The notes beneath the pieces are model-generated. The model made no database searches. It worked only from the letters and a program-made list of their open reading frames with translations, and was not told where the DNA came from. The position numbers were made by a program, and so were the translations under genes. Shown in pieces: positions 32,573 to 40,123 of a stretch of 64,000 bases of DNA (the stretch's first letter is position 1; each line of letters starts with the position of its first letter). The stretch is from contig CADAHQ010000002.1 in NCBI GenBank assembly GCA_902787715.1, positions 124,001 through 188,000 on the forward strand. Direction: 5' to 3'. Source of the stretch: an uncultured Lachnospiraceae bacterium. Its GTDB lineage: Bacteria; Bacillota; Clostridia; Lachnospirales; Lachnospiraceae.

Positions 32573-33010
32573 ATGCACGCTTACAATGAATTGTACCTGT
32601 GTGATGCCAAGGAAAATCTGGGATGGTTTTTTGACTATCTTATTAATGATTGTCATATGGAGCCGGATTGCGCAATGGACTGTTTTTTGCAGTGTCGGCT
32701 GTCGGAAGAGTTCTCGCGCGGTAATCCGGCGGTTGTTTCCGGAATGTCGGGGATGGAATTGGCGATGTGGATTCTTCAGGAAAATGATCCTGAAACAGCG
32801 GTTCCCCAGGTAATCTATCCCTTGGTGCCGACACCGGAGTATTGGGCAGGTTGGGCACTTGCTGAATATCAGTGGCTTAGTGGAAGGAGTTTTCGTGATA
32901 TCATAAATCACATCAGTTTCTCGGAGGTGTTGTCTTTATATCATGTATATCATGAAATGGATACGGAACGGTTTTGCGAGTACATGGAGATGCGCTGCGG
33001 GATGAATTGA
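32573..33010 (+). CDS. Uncharacterised small protein
   Basis: A 145-residue cytoplasmic protein; ATG 32573 follows GGAAGGGAGGATC. The conserved-looking blocks are CDAKENLGWFFDYLINDC, RGNPAVVSGMSGMELAMWIL and TPEYWAGWALAEYQWLSGRS, rich in aromatic residues. I recall similar proteins in clostridia, often beside DUF3990/DUF3791 genes of toxin-antitoxin type, but no such partner is present here. The function is unknown. It is monocistronic with its own terminator. Confidence 0.7.
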   Translation: MHAYNELYLCDAKENLGWFFDYLINDCHMEPDCAMDCFLQCRLSEEFSRGNPAVVSGMSGMELAMWILQENDPETAVPQVIYPLVPTPEYWAGWALAEYQWLSGRSFRDIINHISFSEVLSLYHVYHEMDTERFCEYMEMRCGMN

Positions 33011-33032
33011 AGACGAATCAAGAGAAACGGAG

Positions 33033-33062
33033 AAGCGAATATTCAGCGAATATTCGCTTTTT
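33033..33062 (+). terminator. Terminator after the 145-residue protein gene
   Basis: A perfect 11-bp stem (33033-33043 with 33049-33059, AAGCGAATATT) running into TTTTT. Confidence 0.87.
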
Positions 33063-33065
33063 CCG

Positions 33066-33095
33066 TTGACAAACAGTGGAATTTTGTTTTATATT
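33066..33095 (+). promoter_or_regulatory. Promoter of the AlbA_2-domain gene
   Basis: Consensus TTGACA (33066-33071), 18-bp spacer, TATATT (33090-33095). Confidence 0.78.
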
Positions 33096-33118
33096 GAATG
33101 CGAGGAGGTGAGTGAATT

Positions 33119-34522
33119 ATGGTAATTGAGAGTGAGAATCTGGAGTTCAAACGGGAGTTTACGGAAGAGATATACAAAGAAGTTGTTGCGTTTGCCAATA
33201 CAGATGGAGGAACAGTGTACGTAGGAATCGATAACGAGGGGAATGTTGTTGGCTTATCGAATGTTGACGAGGAATATGTAAGAATAACTAACGGGATTCG
33301 AGATGCAATTGAGCCGGACGTTACGATGTTTGTGCGTTACACAATTCAGGAGAACCGGGTCGTAAGGATAATTGTCAGTGAGGGCACAAACAAACCGTTC
33401 TACTTAAAAGGGAAGGGACTGAAACCCGGTGGGGTGTATGTGCGTCAGGGGAGCACCAGTGTTCCGGCTTCCTTCGATGCTATTCGCAGGATGATCAAGG
33501 AGAGTGACGGGGATGTTTTTGAAAACATGAAATCACTTCAACAAGAGCTCTCCTTTGAGTATGCTCAGGATGCCTTTCGCAGATGCGGCATCGTGTTGGA
33601 GAAGTCAAAGTATCAGACACTTGGCATTACGGAGAGCGGCGTTTGCGGGTACACCAAGCTGGGAATGTTGTTGTCGGACCAATGCGAGCATACAATCAAG
33701 ATTGCGGTGTTTGAGGATGAGGGCAAGAGAGTATTTCGAGATCAGCGTGAATTCGGGGGTTCGGTACTAAAACAGCTGGAAGAGACCCTTGAGTATCTTC
33801 GTTTGTGTAATCGGACCGAAGCGAGAATTCAGGGACTTCAGCGTATTGAGAGTCCGGAGTATCCGGAAGAAGCGATTCGGGAAGCAATTCTGAATGCGAT
33901 TATACACAGGGATTATTCTTACAGCGGAAGTGTGATGGTTAATGTTTACGATTCCCATATGGAGGTGATTTCCCTCGGAGGGTTGTTGCCTGGATTGGAG
34001 CCGGAGGATATCAAAACAGGGATTTCCGTCCTGCGAAATCGTAAACTGGCAGAAGTGTTTCACCGGTTGAGGCTTGTGGAGGCGTACGGTACGGGAATCG
34101 GGAGAATCTACGGCTTGTATGAGGATTGCCCGGAGCAGCCGCAGATTAAACTGACAGCCAACACGTTTAAAATCATTCTTCCGAACCGTAATGCAGCGAG
34201 GGATAAGGCGTGTGCTTCTTATGATACCGCTGGCTTGCAGGCCCGAAGAGTTCGGGAAGAAAATGCTGTCTACGGCGGTGTTTCTGCGCAGCCGGGACCA
34301 TACGGAAACTACCGCGAGGTCGGTAAGCCCTTGTTTGTGACGCGCCAGATGAGCCGCATTCTGGCATACGTGGATGAGTACGGAAAAATCACCGATGAGG
34401 AGATTGGAAAACTCCTGGCCGTAAAGAAAACGAGGGCATTTACAATAGCAAAACAGATGCGTGACGGAGGGTTGCTTCGAGCGGAGGGACGCGGGGAGGA
34501 ACGACGATACGTGAAAACGTAA
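33119..34522 (+). CDS. AlbA_2 (Schlafen-like) / RecG-C-type putative transcriptional regulator
   Basis: A 467-residue protein; the ATG follows GAGGAGGTG. The N-terminal AlbA_2 domain (about 5-120) has the signature LEFKREFTEEIYKEVVAFAN and GGTVYVGIDNEGNVVGL. The middle to C-terminal part resembles the RecG-like/HATPase_c_4 region (EEAIREAILNAIIHRDYS, then VEAYGTGIGRIYGLY). The last 65 residues form a winged-helix (GKITDEEIGKLLAVKKTRAF). Such proteins are usually called ATP-binding or transcriptional regulators and lie in accessory islands; the nucleic-acid target is unknown. Confidence 0.82.
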   Translation: MVIESENLEFKREFTEEIYKEVVAFANTDGGTVYVGIDNEGNVVGLSNVDEEYVRITNGIRDAIEPDVTMFVRYTIQENRVVRIIVSEGTNKPFYLKGKGLKPGGVYVRQGSTSVPASFDAIRRMIKESDGDVFENMKSLQQELSFEYAQDAFRRCGIVLEKSKYQTLGITESGVCGYTKLGMLLSDQCEHTIKIAVFEDEGKRVFRDQREFGGSVLKQLEETLEYLRLCNRTEARIQGLQRIESPEYPEEAIREAILNAIIHRDYSYSGSVMVNVYDSHMEVISLGGLLPGLEPEDIKTGISVLRNRKLAEVFHRLRLVEAYGTGIGRIYGLYEDCPEQPQIKLTANTFKIILPNRNAARDKACASYDTAGLQARRVREENAVYGGVSAQPGPYGNYREVGKPLFVTRQMSRILAYVDEYGKITDEEIGKLLAVKKTRAFTIAKQMRDGGLLRAEGRGEERRYVKT

Positions 34523-34538
34523 TTCTGCGGAAAAACAA

Positions 34539-34561
34539 AGGGGCCGGTACGTCCGGCCCCT
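34539..34561. terminator. Terminator shared by the AlbA_2 gene and the convergent ABC gene
   Basis: A perfect 9-bp stem (34539-34547 with 34553-34561, AGGGGCCGG). An A5 run to the left provides the U-tract on the minus strand. Confidence 0.8.
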
Positions 34562-34592
34562 CGCATTGTTCTTAGGGAGAAGTGTGTATAGG

Positions 34593-36338
34593 CTAGCCTT
34601 CCACAATCACACCGACTTCCTGCGATTTCTGGAGGCGATAGTAGTGACCTTGCTGTGCCATGAGTTCTGCGTGGGTGCCGCGCTCCACGATCTCGCCCTC
34701 GTGGAAGACGAGGATGAGGTCCGCGTTTTGGATGGTGGAGAGGCGATGCGCAATGGCGATTATGGTGCGAGCTCCGGTGAGCCGGTTGATGGCCGCCTGA
34801 ATGTGGCGCTCGGTCTGCACGTCCACGGAGGCGGTTGCCTCGTCGAGGATAATGATCGGCGAGTTGCGAAGGATTGCACGGGCGATTGCGACGCGCTGTT
34901 TCTGCCCGCCGGAGAGGCGTAAGCCCCGCTCACCGACCTGGGTTTCGTAACCGTCGGGCATCGCCAGGATATCGTCGTGGATGTAAGCGGCGCGGGCTGC
35001 ATTTTCAATCTCTTCGCGGGTTGCGGAAGGGCGGGCGTAGCCGATATTTTCCGCGATCGTGCCGTTAAAAAGGAACGTATCCTGCAGCACCGGCGAAATG
35101 TTTGCGCGGAGGCTTGAAAGCGTCACGGTTTTGATGTCCTTGCCGTCAACTAAGATGCGTCCGCCTACGGGATCGTAGAAACGGGAGATCAGCTGCGTCG
35201 CAGTGGTTTTGCCCACGCCGGTGGGGCCAACCAAAGCCACCATCATGCCGGGCTTGCATTCGAAGGAAACGTCCTTAAGGACAGGAATATTATTGCCGTA
35301 ATCAAAGTCCACATGCTCGAAGGTGACAGCGCCCTGCACGTCCGTAAGATCCACGGCGTCCGGGGCATTGGTAATGTTCGAAGGAGTGTCGAGGATGAGC
35401 GTCACACGCTCCGCGCCGGCCAGGGACTGCTGGAGGCTCTCCAGGAGATTGGCAAGGCCCGAAACGGGGGCGTAGAAGAGGCCTAAGTAGAGGACGAAGG
35501 CCACGATATCCTCGACGGTGAGCTGCCCTTTATGTGCGAGATAACCTCCGAAAAATACAACCAGCACCGTTCCGGCAGCGGAGAGAAGCTCTACGCAGGG
35601 GTGGAAGATGGCGCTGGCCCGAAGGGCGCGGAGCATTGCCACAACCTGCTCAAGGCTCTTGCTGCGGACGCGCTCGCCCTCGTATTCCTCCTGGCCGAAG
35701 GCCTGAATCTCATGCAGGCCCGAGAGGCTGTCCTGGAGCTGGGCGTTGAGTTCGCCCATGGTCTTCTGGGAAGCGCGGAAAAACGGGCGCACCACCTTGG
35801 CGAAGATGACACCGGAGCAAAGAATGAGAGGAATCGGCGCGCAGGTGATGAGCGCGAGTTTCCAGTTGACCGTAAGAAGGATGACAAGGACGCCCGCGAA
35901 GGTCACGAGATTTGTGATAATATCGGGAATCATGTGGGCATAGAGAAGCTCGAAGTCGCGGGTGTCGTTGACAACGCGGCTCATCAGATCGCCGGTCTGC
36001 TTGTCGTGGAAAAACGCCAGATCGAGGCTCTGGAGCTTATTGTACAGGCGGCTCCGAAGGTCCCCTACAAGGTACCAGGCGGCGCGGTGCGCAAGGTAGT
36101 TCGCGAGGAACCGGAACAATACCCGCAGAAGATAGAGACCGAGAAGCCCGAGGGCAAGATACCGGATGGTGGAAAGGGCTGCGTCATCGACGCCCTTACT
36201 GACGATGCCGGTCATCTTCGAGAGAAGCTTCGGCGCCGTAAGGTTGATGACGGTGAGAGCGAAGGTGGAGAGAATGGCGATTACGTACAGGCCCTTGTAG
36301 CGGGCCGCTTCTTTTGTGAGTTTCCAGAGTGTCTTCAT
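34593..36338 (-). CDS. ABC transporter, fused permease and ATPase (MdlB/MsbA type)
   Basis: A 581-residue half-transporter; the start at 36338 has GGAGGCTCC ahead of it. Six membrane segments (residues 1-310) form the type-1 exporter domain. The ATPase has Walker A ALVGPTGVGKTTATQLI, signature LSGGQKQRVAIARAIL, Walker B IIILDEATASVD and the H-loop AIAHRLST. Usually a dimeric exporter of lipids, drugs or peptides. It has no partner half-transporter next to it, so it probably works as a homodimer. The substrate is unknown. Confidence 0.92.
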   Translation of the reverse strand: MKTLWKLTKEAARYKGLYVIAILSTFALTVINLTAPKLLSKMTGIVSKGVDDAALSTIRYLALGLLGLYLLRVLFRFLANYLAHRAAWYLVGDLRSRLYNKLQSLDLAFFHDKQTGDLMSRVVNDTRDFELLYAHMIPDIITNLVTFAGVLVILLTVNWKLALITCAPIPLILCSGVIFAKVVRPFFRASQKTMGELNAQLQDSLSGLHEIQAFGQEEYEGERVRSKSLEQVVAMLRALRASAIFHPCVELLSAAGTVLVVFFGGYLAHKGQLTVEDIVAFVLYLGLFYAPVSGLANLLESLQQSLAGAERVTLILDTPSNITNAPDAVDLTDVQGAVTFEHVDFDYGNNIPVLKDVSFECKPGMMVALVGPTGVGKTTATQLISRFYDPVGGRILVDGKDIKTVTLSSLRANISPVLQDTFLFNGTIAENIGYARPSATREEIENAARAAYIHDDILAMPDGYETQVGERGLRLSGGQKQRVAIARAILRNSPIIILDEATASVDVQTERHIQAAINRLTGARTIIAIAHRLSTIQNADLILVFHEGEIVERGTHAELMAQQGHYYRLQKSQEVGVIVEG

Positions 36339-36435
36339 GGGAGCCTCCTTGCCGACGTGAGGATTACTTGTTCTGTTATTGCTATCATACTGCAAGGAAA
36401 GTTGCCGTAAAATGGAGAATGTTTTCGAAAGACGC

Positions 36436-36472
36436 AAAAAAAGGGCCTCGTCGGAAAATGCGACGAAGCCCT
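36436..36472 (-). terminator. upp terminator
   Basis: An 11-bp stem with one mismatch (36443-36453 with 36461-36471) followed on the minus strand by a seven-T run. Confidence 0.87.
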
Positions 36473-36487
36473 AGACGTTGTCCTGAT

Positions 36488-37117
36488 TTATTTCGTGCCG
36501 AAGATGCGGTCGCCGGCGTCACCCAAACCCGGAAGGATGTAACCCTTATCGTTGAGGCAGTCGTCCATGGCGCCGATGTAGATGTCGACCTCGGGATGCG
36601 CTTTCTGCAGAGCGGCAAGTCCCTCGGGAGCAGCAATCAGGCAGAGGAAGCGGATGCGCTTGATGCCGCGCTTGTTTAACATATCGATTGCCGCGATTGC
36701 GGAACCGCCGGTCGCAAGCATCGGGTCAACGACGAAGATGTCGCGCTCCGCTGCGTCGTGAGGCATCTTGCAGAAGTACTCGTGGGGCTCAAGAGTCTCC
36801 TCGTCGCGGTAGAGACCGATATGACCGACCTTGGCGCTCGGATTCATGCGAAGGATACCGTCGCACAGACCGATGCCCGCGCGCAGAATCGGAACCACGC
36901 AGAGCTTCTTGCCCGCAATCTCCTTGACTGTCGTCTTGCAAAGAGGCGTCTCAATCACTTTGTCCGCAAGGGGAAGATCCCGGCTCGCCTCGTAGTATAT
37001 CAGCATCGCGACCTCGTTAACCAGCTCGCGAAAATCCTTCGTCGAAGTTTCTTTTCTCCGCATGATGCCGATCTTGTGCTGCAAAAGCGGATGGTCCATA
37101 ATGACTACTTTGCCCAT
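36488..37117 (-). CDS. upp: Uracil phosphoribosyltransferase
   Basis: A 209-residue salvage enzyme that makes UMP from uracil and PRPP. The start at 37117 follows AGGAGGAAC and gives the family N-terminus [36 protein letters not shown], the PRPP loop [19 protein letters not shown], and the C-terminal uracil-binding [17 protein letters not shown] are present. It has a strong promoter on the minus strand and its own terminator. Confidence 0.97.
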   Translation of the reverse strand: MGKVVIMDHPLLQHKIGIMRRKETSTKDFRELVNEVAMLIYYEASRDLPLADKVIETPLCKTTVKEIAGKKLCVVPILRAGIGLCDGILRMNPSAKVGHIGLYRDEETLEPHEYFCKMPHDAAERDIFVVDPMLATGGSAIAAIDMLNKRGIKRIRFLCLIAAPEGLAALQKAHPEVDIYIGAMDDCLNDKGYILPGLGDAGDRIFGTK

Positions 37118-37222
37118 AATTTCGTTCCTCCTGTGGATGCGATTCGTTCGGTTTTCGACGGCAAATGCCGCCCCTTTTTGCGGCTTCGATCGGGAGCTCC
37201 CGGTCACGCCTTCATCTCGATT

Positions 37223-37251
37223 ATTATACTACCGGAGAGCCCAAAAGTCAA
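37223..37251 (-). promoter_or_regulatory. upp promoter
   Basis: On the minus strand, TTGACT (37251-37246), 17-bp spacer, TATAAT (37228-37223). Confidence 0.85.
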
Positions 37252-37270
37252 AACCAAAGAACCCCTGACA

Positions 37271-37299
37271 TTGACTTTTTTGCCGTCACAGGGTAAGAT
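37271..37299 (+). promoter_or_regulatory. Promoter of the dehydratase-like gene
   Basis: TTGACT (37271-37276), 17-bp spacer, TAAGAT (37294-37299). It is back to back with the upp promoter. Confidence 0.72.
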
Positions 37300-37357
37300 A
37301 TACGGAAAGAAATGCGGGGCGTCGGAGAGCCCCGGAAGGTCTTGGGGGTTACACGGG

Positions 37358-38584
37358 ATGTATAAGATTCTCAAAAACACGGAGGAGCACACGATACTGC
37401 TTCCCGCCACGCTGGATGAGCATTTTCCGCTTTTGAAGTACATGTTCTGGTCCAAAGGAAATGCCGTGGTGCCGCTCACCGAGAGCGATGAGTTCACGGT
37501 GCGGGAGGAGGGGCTTAAGTACTCCAACTACGACATTTGCTACCCCTACGTCTTGATGGCGGGGCAGATTATGCGGGCGCTGCGAAGCGGGAAGTACGAC
37601 CCGAAGAAGACGTCGGTGTTGATTCCGACGGCCGGCGATGCGTGCCGCGGGGCGTGCTACATCGGCATGATGGAGAAGTCGCTTACGAAGGCGGGCTTCC
37701 CGGACACACACATGGTGACCATCAACGTGCGCCACGTGTGCAACGAGATTTCCTTAAAGATTACCACGGACACCGCGATTCGCGGCTTGTTCGGCATGTT
37801 TTACGGCGACATTTTGATGATGCTCGCCAACCAGACGCGGCCCTACGAGGCCCACAAGGGCGAGACGGAGGCGCTGCGGCGCCGTTGGTACCGCGAGCTT
37901 TCGAAGGACATCCGCCTCGGGCGGCATCTGACGCTTCGGCATATGCGGAAGAATTTTACGCGGATCGCCGAGTCCTTCCGGGCGATTGAGCGGACCGGCG
38001 AGAAGCGGCAGCAGATTGGAATTGTGGCGGAATTTTACGCCAAATACTGCGCCCTGGGGAACTGGAACCTGATTCCCTACCTCGAGGACCACGGCTGCGA
38101 GGCGATTGTGGGCGGACTTTCGTGGTACATGCTGTACTATGTCGACTCGCATAAGCCCGCCAAATGGGGTCCCGAGCGCGTGGGCTTTGAGGCGGTGAAG
38201 AAGCTGATGACCCACGTGCAGACCGACATGCTTTACGCGATGAAGAAAGCCGGGTTCCACGTGCCGAGCCGATACGAGGTGATGGACAAAAACTCGCGGC
38301 CGTATGTTTCGCACAACCTCACCAACGCCGACGGTTGGCTCATGGGCGCCGAGGCGGTGGATCACATCCGCCACGGCGTGCGGAAGATTTTGTGCAACGC
38401 ACCCTTCGGGTGCCTTCCGAACGTTTGCGCCGGACGCGGCGTCTATCCGAACATCCGGCGGGAGTTTCCGGATGTGATGTTGATGGTAATCGAGACGGAC
38501 TCCTCGGGGTCGAAGCTTAATTACTACAACCGCGTGCAGATGGTCATCGACACCAAGATGCCGCCGCGGCAGAAGGAATCATAA
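37358..38584 (+). CDS. 2-hydroxyacyl-CoA dehydratase/activase-related protein (COG3581-like)
   Basis: A 408-residue protein; the ATG at 37358 gives the family-like start MYKILKNTEEHTILLP, whereas the open frame extends 200 codons upstream across the upp promoter. YPYVLMAGQIMRALRSGKYD and IPTAGDACRGACYIGMMEK resemble the C-terminal domain of acyl-CoA dehydratase activase-related proteins (HgdB/BcrC relatives). Cysteines in DACRGAC and CNAPFGCLPNVC are candidates for iron-sulfur ligands. No activase (HgdC-like ATPase) or second subunit is adjacent, so this is a stand-alone copy with unknown reaction. Confidence 0.72.
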   Translation: MYKILKNTEEHTILLPATLDEHFPLLKYMFWSKGNAVVPLTESDEFTVREEGLKYSNYDICYPYVLMAGQIMRALRSGKYDPKKTSVLIPTAGDACRGACYIGMMEKSLTKAGFPDTHMVTINVRHVCNEISLKITTDTAIRGLFGMFYGDILMMLANQTRPYEAHKGETEALRRRWYRELSKDIRLGRHLTLRHMRKNFTRIAESFRAIERTGEKRQQIGIVAEFYAKYCALGNWNLIPYLEDHGCEAIVGGLSWYMLYYVDSHKPAKWGPERVGFEAVKKLMTHVQTDMLYAMKKAGFHVPSRYEVMDKNSRPYVSHNLTNADGWLMGAEAVDHIRHGVRKILCNAPFGCLPNVCAGRGVYPNIRREFPDVMLMVIETDSSGSKLNYYNRVQMVIDTKMPPRQKES

Positions 38585-38618
38585 ATGTGAATTGCGAATG
38601 GGAAAAGAGAATTGTAAA

Positions 38619-38656
38619 AACACCTGGGCGTTGCGTTTGCCCAGGTGTTGATTTTT
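38619..38656 (+). terminator. Terminator of the dehydratase-like gene
   Basis: A perfect 11-bp stem (38619-38629 with 38639-38649, AACACCTGGGC) followed by GATTTTTT. Confidence 0.9.
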
Positions 38657-38660
38657 TACC

Positions 38661-38766
38661 CCAAAAAAGAGGAGAAGCCCGAGTAAGTTACCTTACCGGG
38701 CCAATATTATATGAAAATTTGAATAGGCTTTTTTGATTGAGGATTTTGTTTCCCTCTCTCTTTCTG
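38661..38766 (-). ncRNA. Probable small RNA, copy 1
   Basis: On the minus strand a TATAAT (38777-38772) is followed by about 100 bases without a start codon and then a stem-loop (38677-38701, GCCCGGTAAG against CTTACTCGGGC) that runs into CTTCTCCTCTTTTTT, a good intrinsic terminator. The body starts with a purine run (AGAAAGAGAGAGGGA). There is no good -35 at 17 bp, although the region upstream is conserved with copy 2 (CGACAAACTCTGCT). The CTCCTC before the U-tract is anti-Shine-Dalgarno-like. The second copy lies about 275 bp away in the same orientation. Confidence 0.6.
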
Positions 38767-38935
38767 ATTGCATTATATCGCACAAATATGAGCAGAGTTT
38801 GTCGGAAAAGACAACACTTTGTAAACAATTCAAAAGATTTCAATTCACAAATAATGAACGAAAAGAATCGCCGCAGCATCGCTGCAATCCGATCTGCGCC
38901 AAATGCAGCTGCCGCCGGGCATAAAAAAACTCCCC

Positions 38936-39042
38936 ATAAAAGAGGAGAAGCCCGAGTAAGTTTTGCCTTACCGGGCTGATATTATATGAAAATTTGAATA
39001 GGCTTGTTTATCGATCAGGATTTTGTCTCCCTCTCTCTTTCT
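38936..39042 (-). ncRNA. Probable small RNA, copy 2
   Basis: The same architecture as copy 1: TATAAT on the minus strand (39054-39049), purine run AGAAAGAGAGAGGGAGA, conserved block AAGCCTATTCAAATTTTC, and stem-loop GCCCGGTAAGG against CTTACTCGGGC. The tail is CTTCTCCTCTTTTATGGGGAGTTTTTTT. Differences between the copies fall mainly in the loop and in one internal stretch, while stem arms are kept, as expected for a folded RNA. Confidence 0.6.
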
Positions 39043-39126
39043 GACTGCATTATATCGTACAAATATTAGCAGAGTTTGTCGAGAAAAAGAATAAAATGTA
39101 AACATTTTGTAAAAGCAAAGTTCACC

Positions 39127-39268
39127 CCCCTCCGTGAATCTTCTCCCCGGATGTTCCAAAAGAAAAACTTTTGAGGACAGCCGGGGAGAAGATTCGAAGA
39201 GATGGCGGCTTTGACGCCGCCATCTCATGAGCAAAAGCGCATTAGCGGTTTTGCGAATGACGGAGGGG
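39127..39268. repeat. Cloverleaf-like inverted-repeat element
   Basis: A 9-bp closing stem (39127-39135 CCCCTCCGT with 39260-39268) encloses three arms: a perfect 15-bp stem (39136-39150 with 39181-39195, GAATCTTCTCCCCGG) with an inner AAAAG/CTTTT hairpin, a perfect 11-bp stem (39199-39209 with 39216-39226, GAGATGGCGGC), and a 6-bp GCAAAA/TTTTGC stem (39231-39254). The CCCTCCGTCA-type end resembles intergenic repeats I recall from gut Firmicutes. It could be a MITE-like element or a structured RNA. Confidence 0.75.
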
Positions 39269-39360
39269 TTGACTGAGCGAGAGGGAATTGATCTCTGCTT
39301 TTTGCGCGCAAATTTTCCGCTGAACGTATTATAACATGTCAAGGGACATATGAAAACTCT

Positions 39361-39480
39361 GGAATCTCGCTTACAAAACGGGAAAGTCATTTGCAAACCG
39401 GGAGTCTCGTTTACAAAACAGGAATCTTATTTACAAAACGGGAGTCTTGCGTTACAAATGGGACTCTCGGCTTGCAATTT
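39361..39480 (+). repeat. Six tandem 20-bp repeats
   Basis: Six head-to-tail units of exactly 20 bp with consensus GGARTCTCGTTTACAAAACG (39361, 39381, 39401, 39421, 39441, 39461); the last two are the most diverged. The period is not a multiple of three, so it does not encode a protein repeat. It ends 65 bp upstream of a strong promoter, so it may be an array of protein-binding sites. Confidence 0.88.
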
Positions 39481-39544
39481 ACCCACTGAGCGGTGCAACT
39501 CCCCACCAAACAACAAACATTTATCGAAATTCAATAAAAACATA

Positions 39545-39573
39545 TTGACATGCACAAAACCTCGTGCTATTCT
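39545..39573 (+). promoter_or_regulatory. Promoter of the DUF2975/Xre pair
   Basis: Consensus TTGACA (39545-39550), 17-bp spacer, extended -10 TGCTATTCT (hexamer 39568-39573). Confidence 0.85.
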
Positions 39574-39630
39574 ATACCCAACAAACAAACCCGCCCTGCC
39601 CCTCGCGGCGGCATTTTCCGGAGGAACCCC

Positions 39631-40110
39631 ATGAAACAAAAAGAATTGTCGTTTTGGTTAAAATTCATCATCGTAGGCATCGCCGTGTGCGGCGCCATCG
39701 TGTACGCGGCGGCATTGCCGTATCTGACAAACTATCTCGACAAGCAGGGAATCATGGAGGCCGGCAAATCCCTTCCGTGGCTGATCACGGTGTGGATTTC
39801 CGCAATCCCGTGCTACCTGGTGCTGATTTTCGCCTGGAAGATCGCCGGCAACATCGGAAACAACCGGTCCTTCTCCCGGGACAATGCGAAGTATCTCAAG
39901 TGGATCTCCTACACAACCGTGGCGGACGTCATCTACTTTTTCATCGCCAACGCGGTGCTTGCCGTGCTCGGCCTCTCGCAGCCGTCCCTGCTTGCGGCGG
40001 CCGTGGTAGTGTGCTTCTTCGGGGCGGCATTTTCCGTGTGTGCGGCGGCATTGTCGCACCTGGTGATCAAAGCGGCGGAGATTCAGGAAGAGAACGACCT
40101 GACAGTGTAG
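39631..40110 (+). CDS. DUF2975 membrane protein
   Basis: A 159-residue protein; ATG 39631 follows CCGGAGGAA. It has four membrane segments (LKFIIVGIAVCGAIVYAAAL, SLPWLITVWISAIPCYLVLI, SYTTVADVIYFFIANAVLAV, AAAVVVCFFGAAFSVCAAAL) and the family loop NIGNNRSFSRDNAKYLKWIS. DUF2975 proteins are nearly always paired with a YozG-like Xre regulator, as here 13 bases downstream. They are thought to be small membrane sensors or repressor partners; the signal is unknown. Confidence 0.87.
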   Translation: MKQKELSFWLKFIIVGIAVCGAIVYAAALPYLTNYLDKQGIMEAGKSLPWLITVWISAIPCYLVLIFAWKIAGNIGNNRSFSRDNAKYLKWISYTTVADVIYFFIANAVLAVLGLSQPSLLAAAVVVCFFGAAFSVCAAALSHLVIKAAEIQEENDLTV

Positions 40111-40123
40111 GGCGGAGGAAATT

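Larger units (their letters stand above)
38659..39082 (-). repeat. Direct repeat pair of about 150 bp
   Basis: Copies at about 38659-38804 and 38932-39082 are in the same orientation with roughly 85 percent or more identity by eye. Each covers promoter, body and terminator of the small RNA candidates. The 127 bp between them holds no gene. Confidence 0.85.

Noticed and set aside
38688-39396. Two similar short minus-strand peptides within the direct repeats
   Set aside because: No RBS or start codon at a consistent position; the shared peptide follows from the DNA repeat, and the promoter/terminator layout fits a noncoding RNA better.
39361-39480. CRISPR array
   Set aside because: Units are contiguous 20-mers with no unique spacers, and no cas gene is present.
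39350-39634. 94-codon ORF through the 20-bp repeats
   Set aside because: The repeat period is not a multiple of three and the frame overlaps the promoter and start of the DUF2975 gene.
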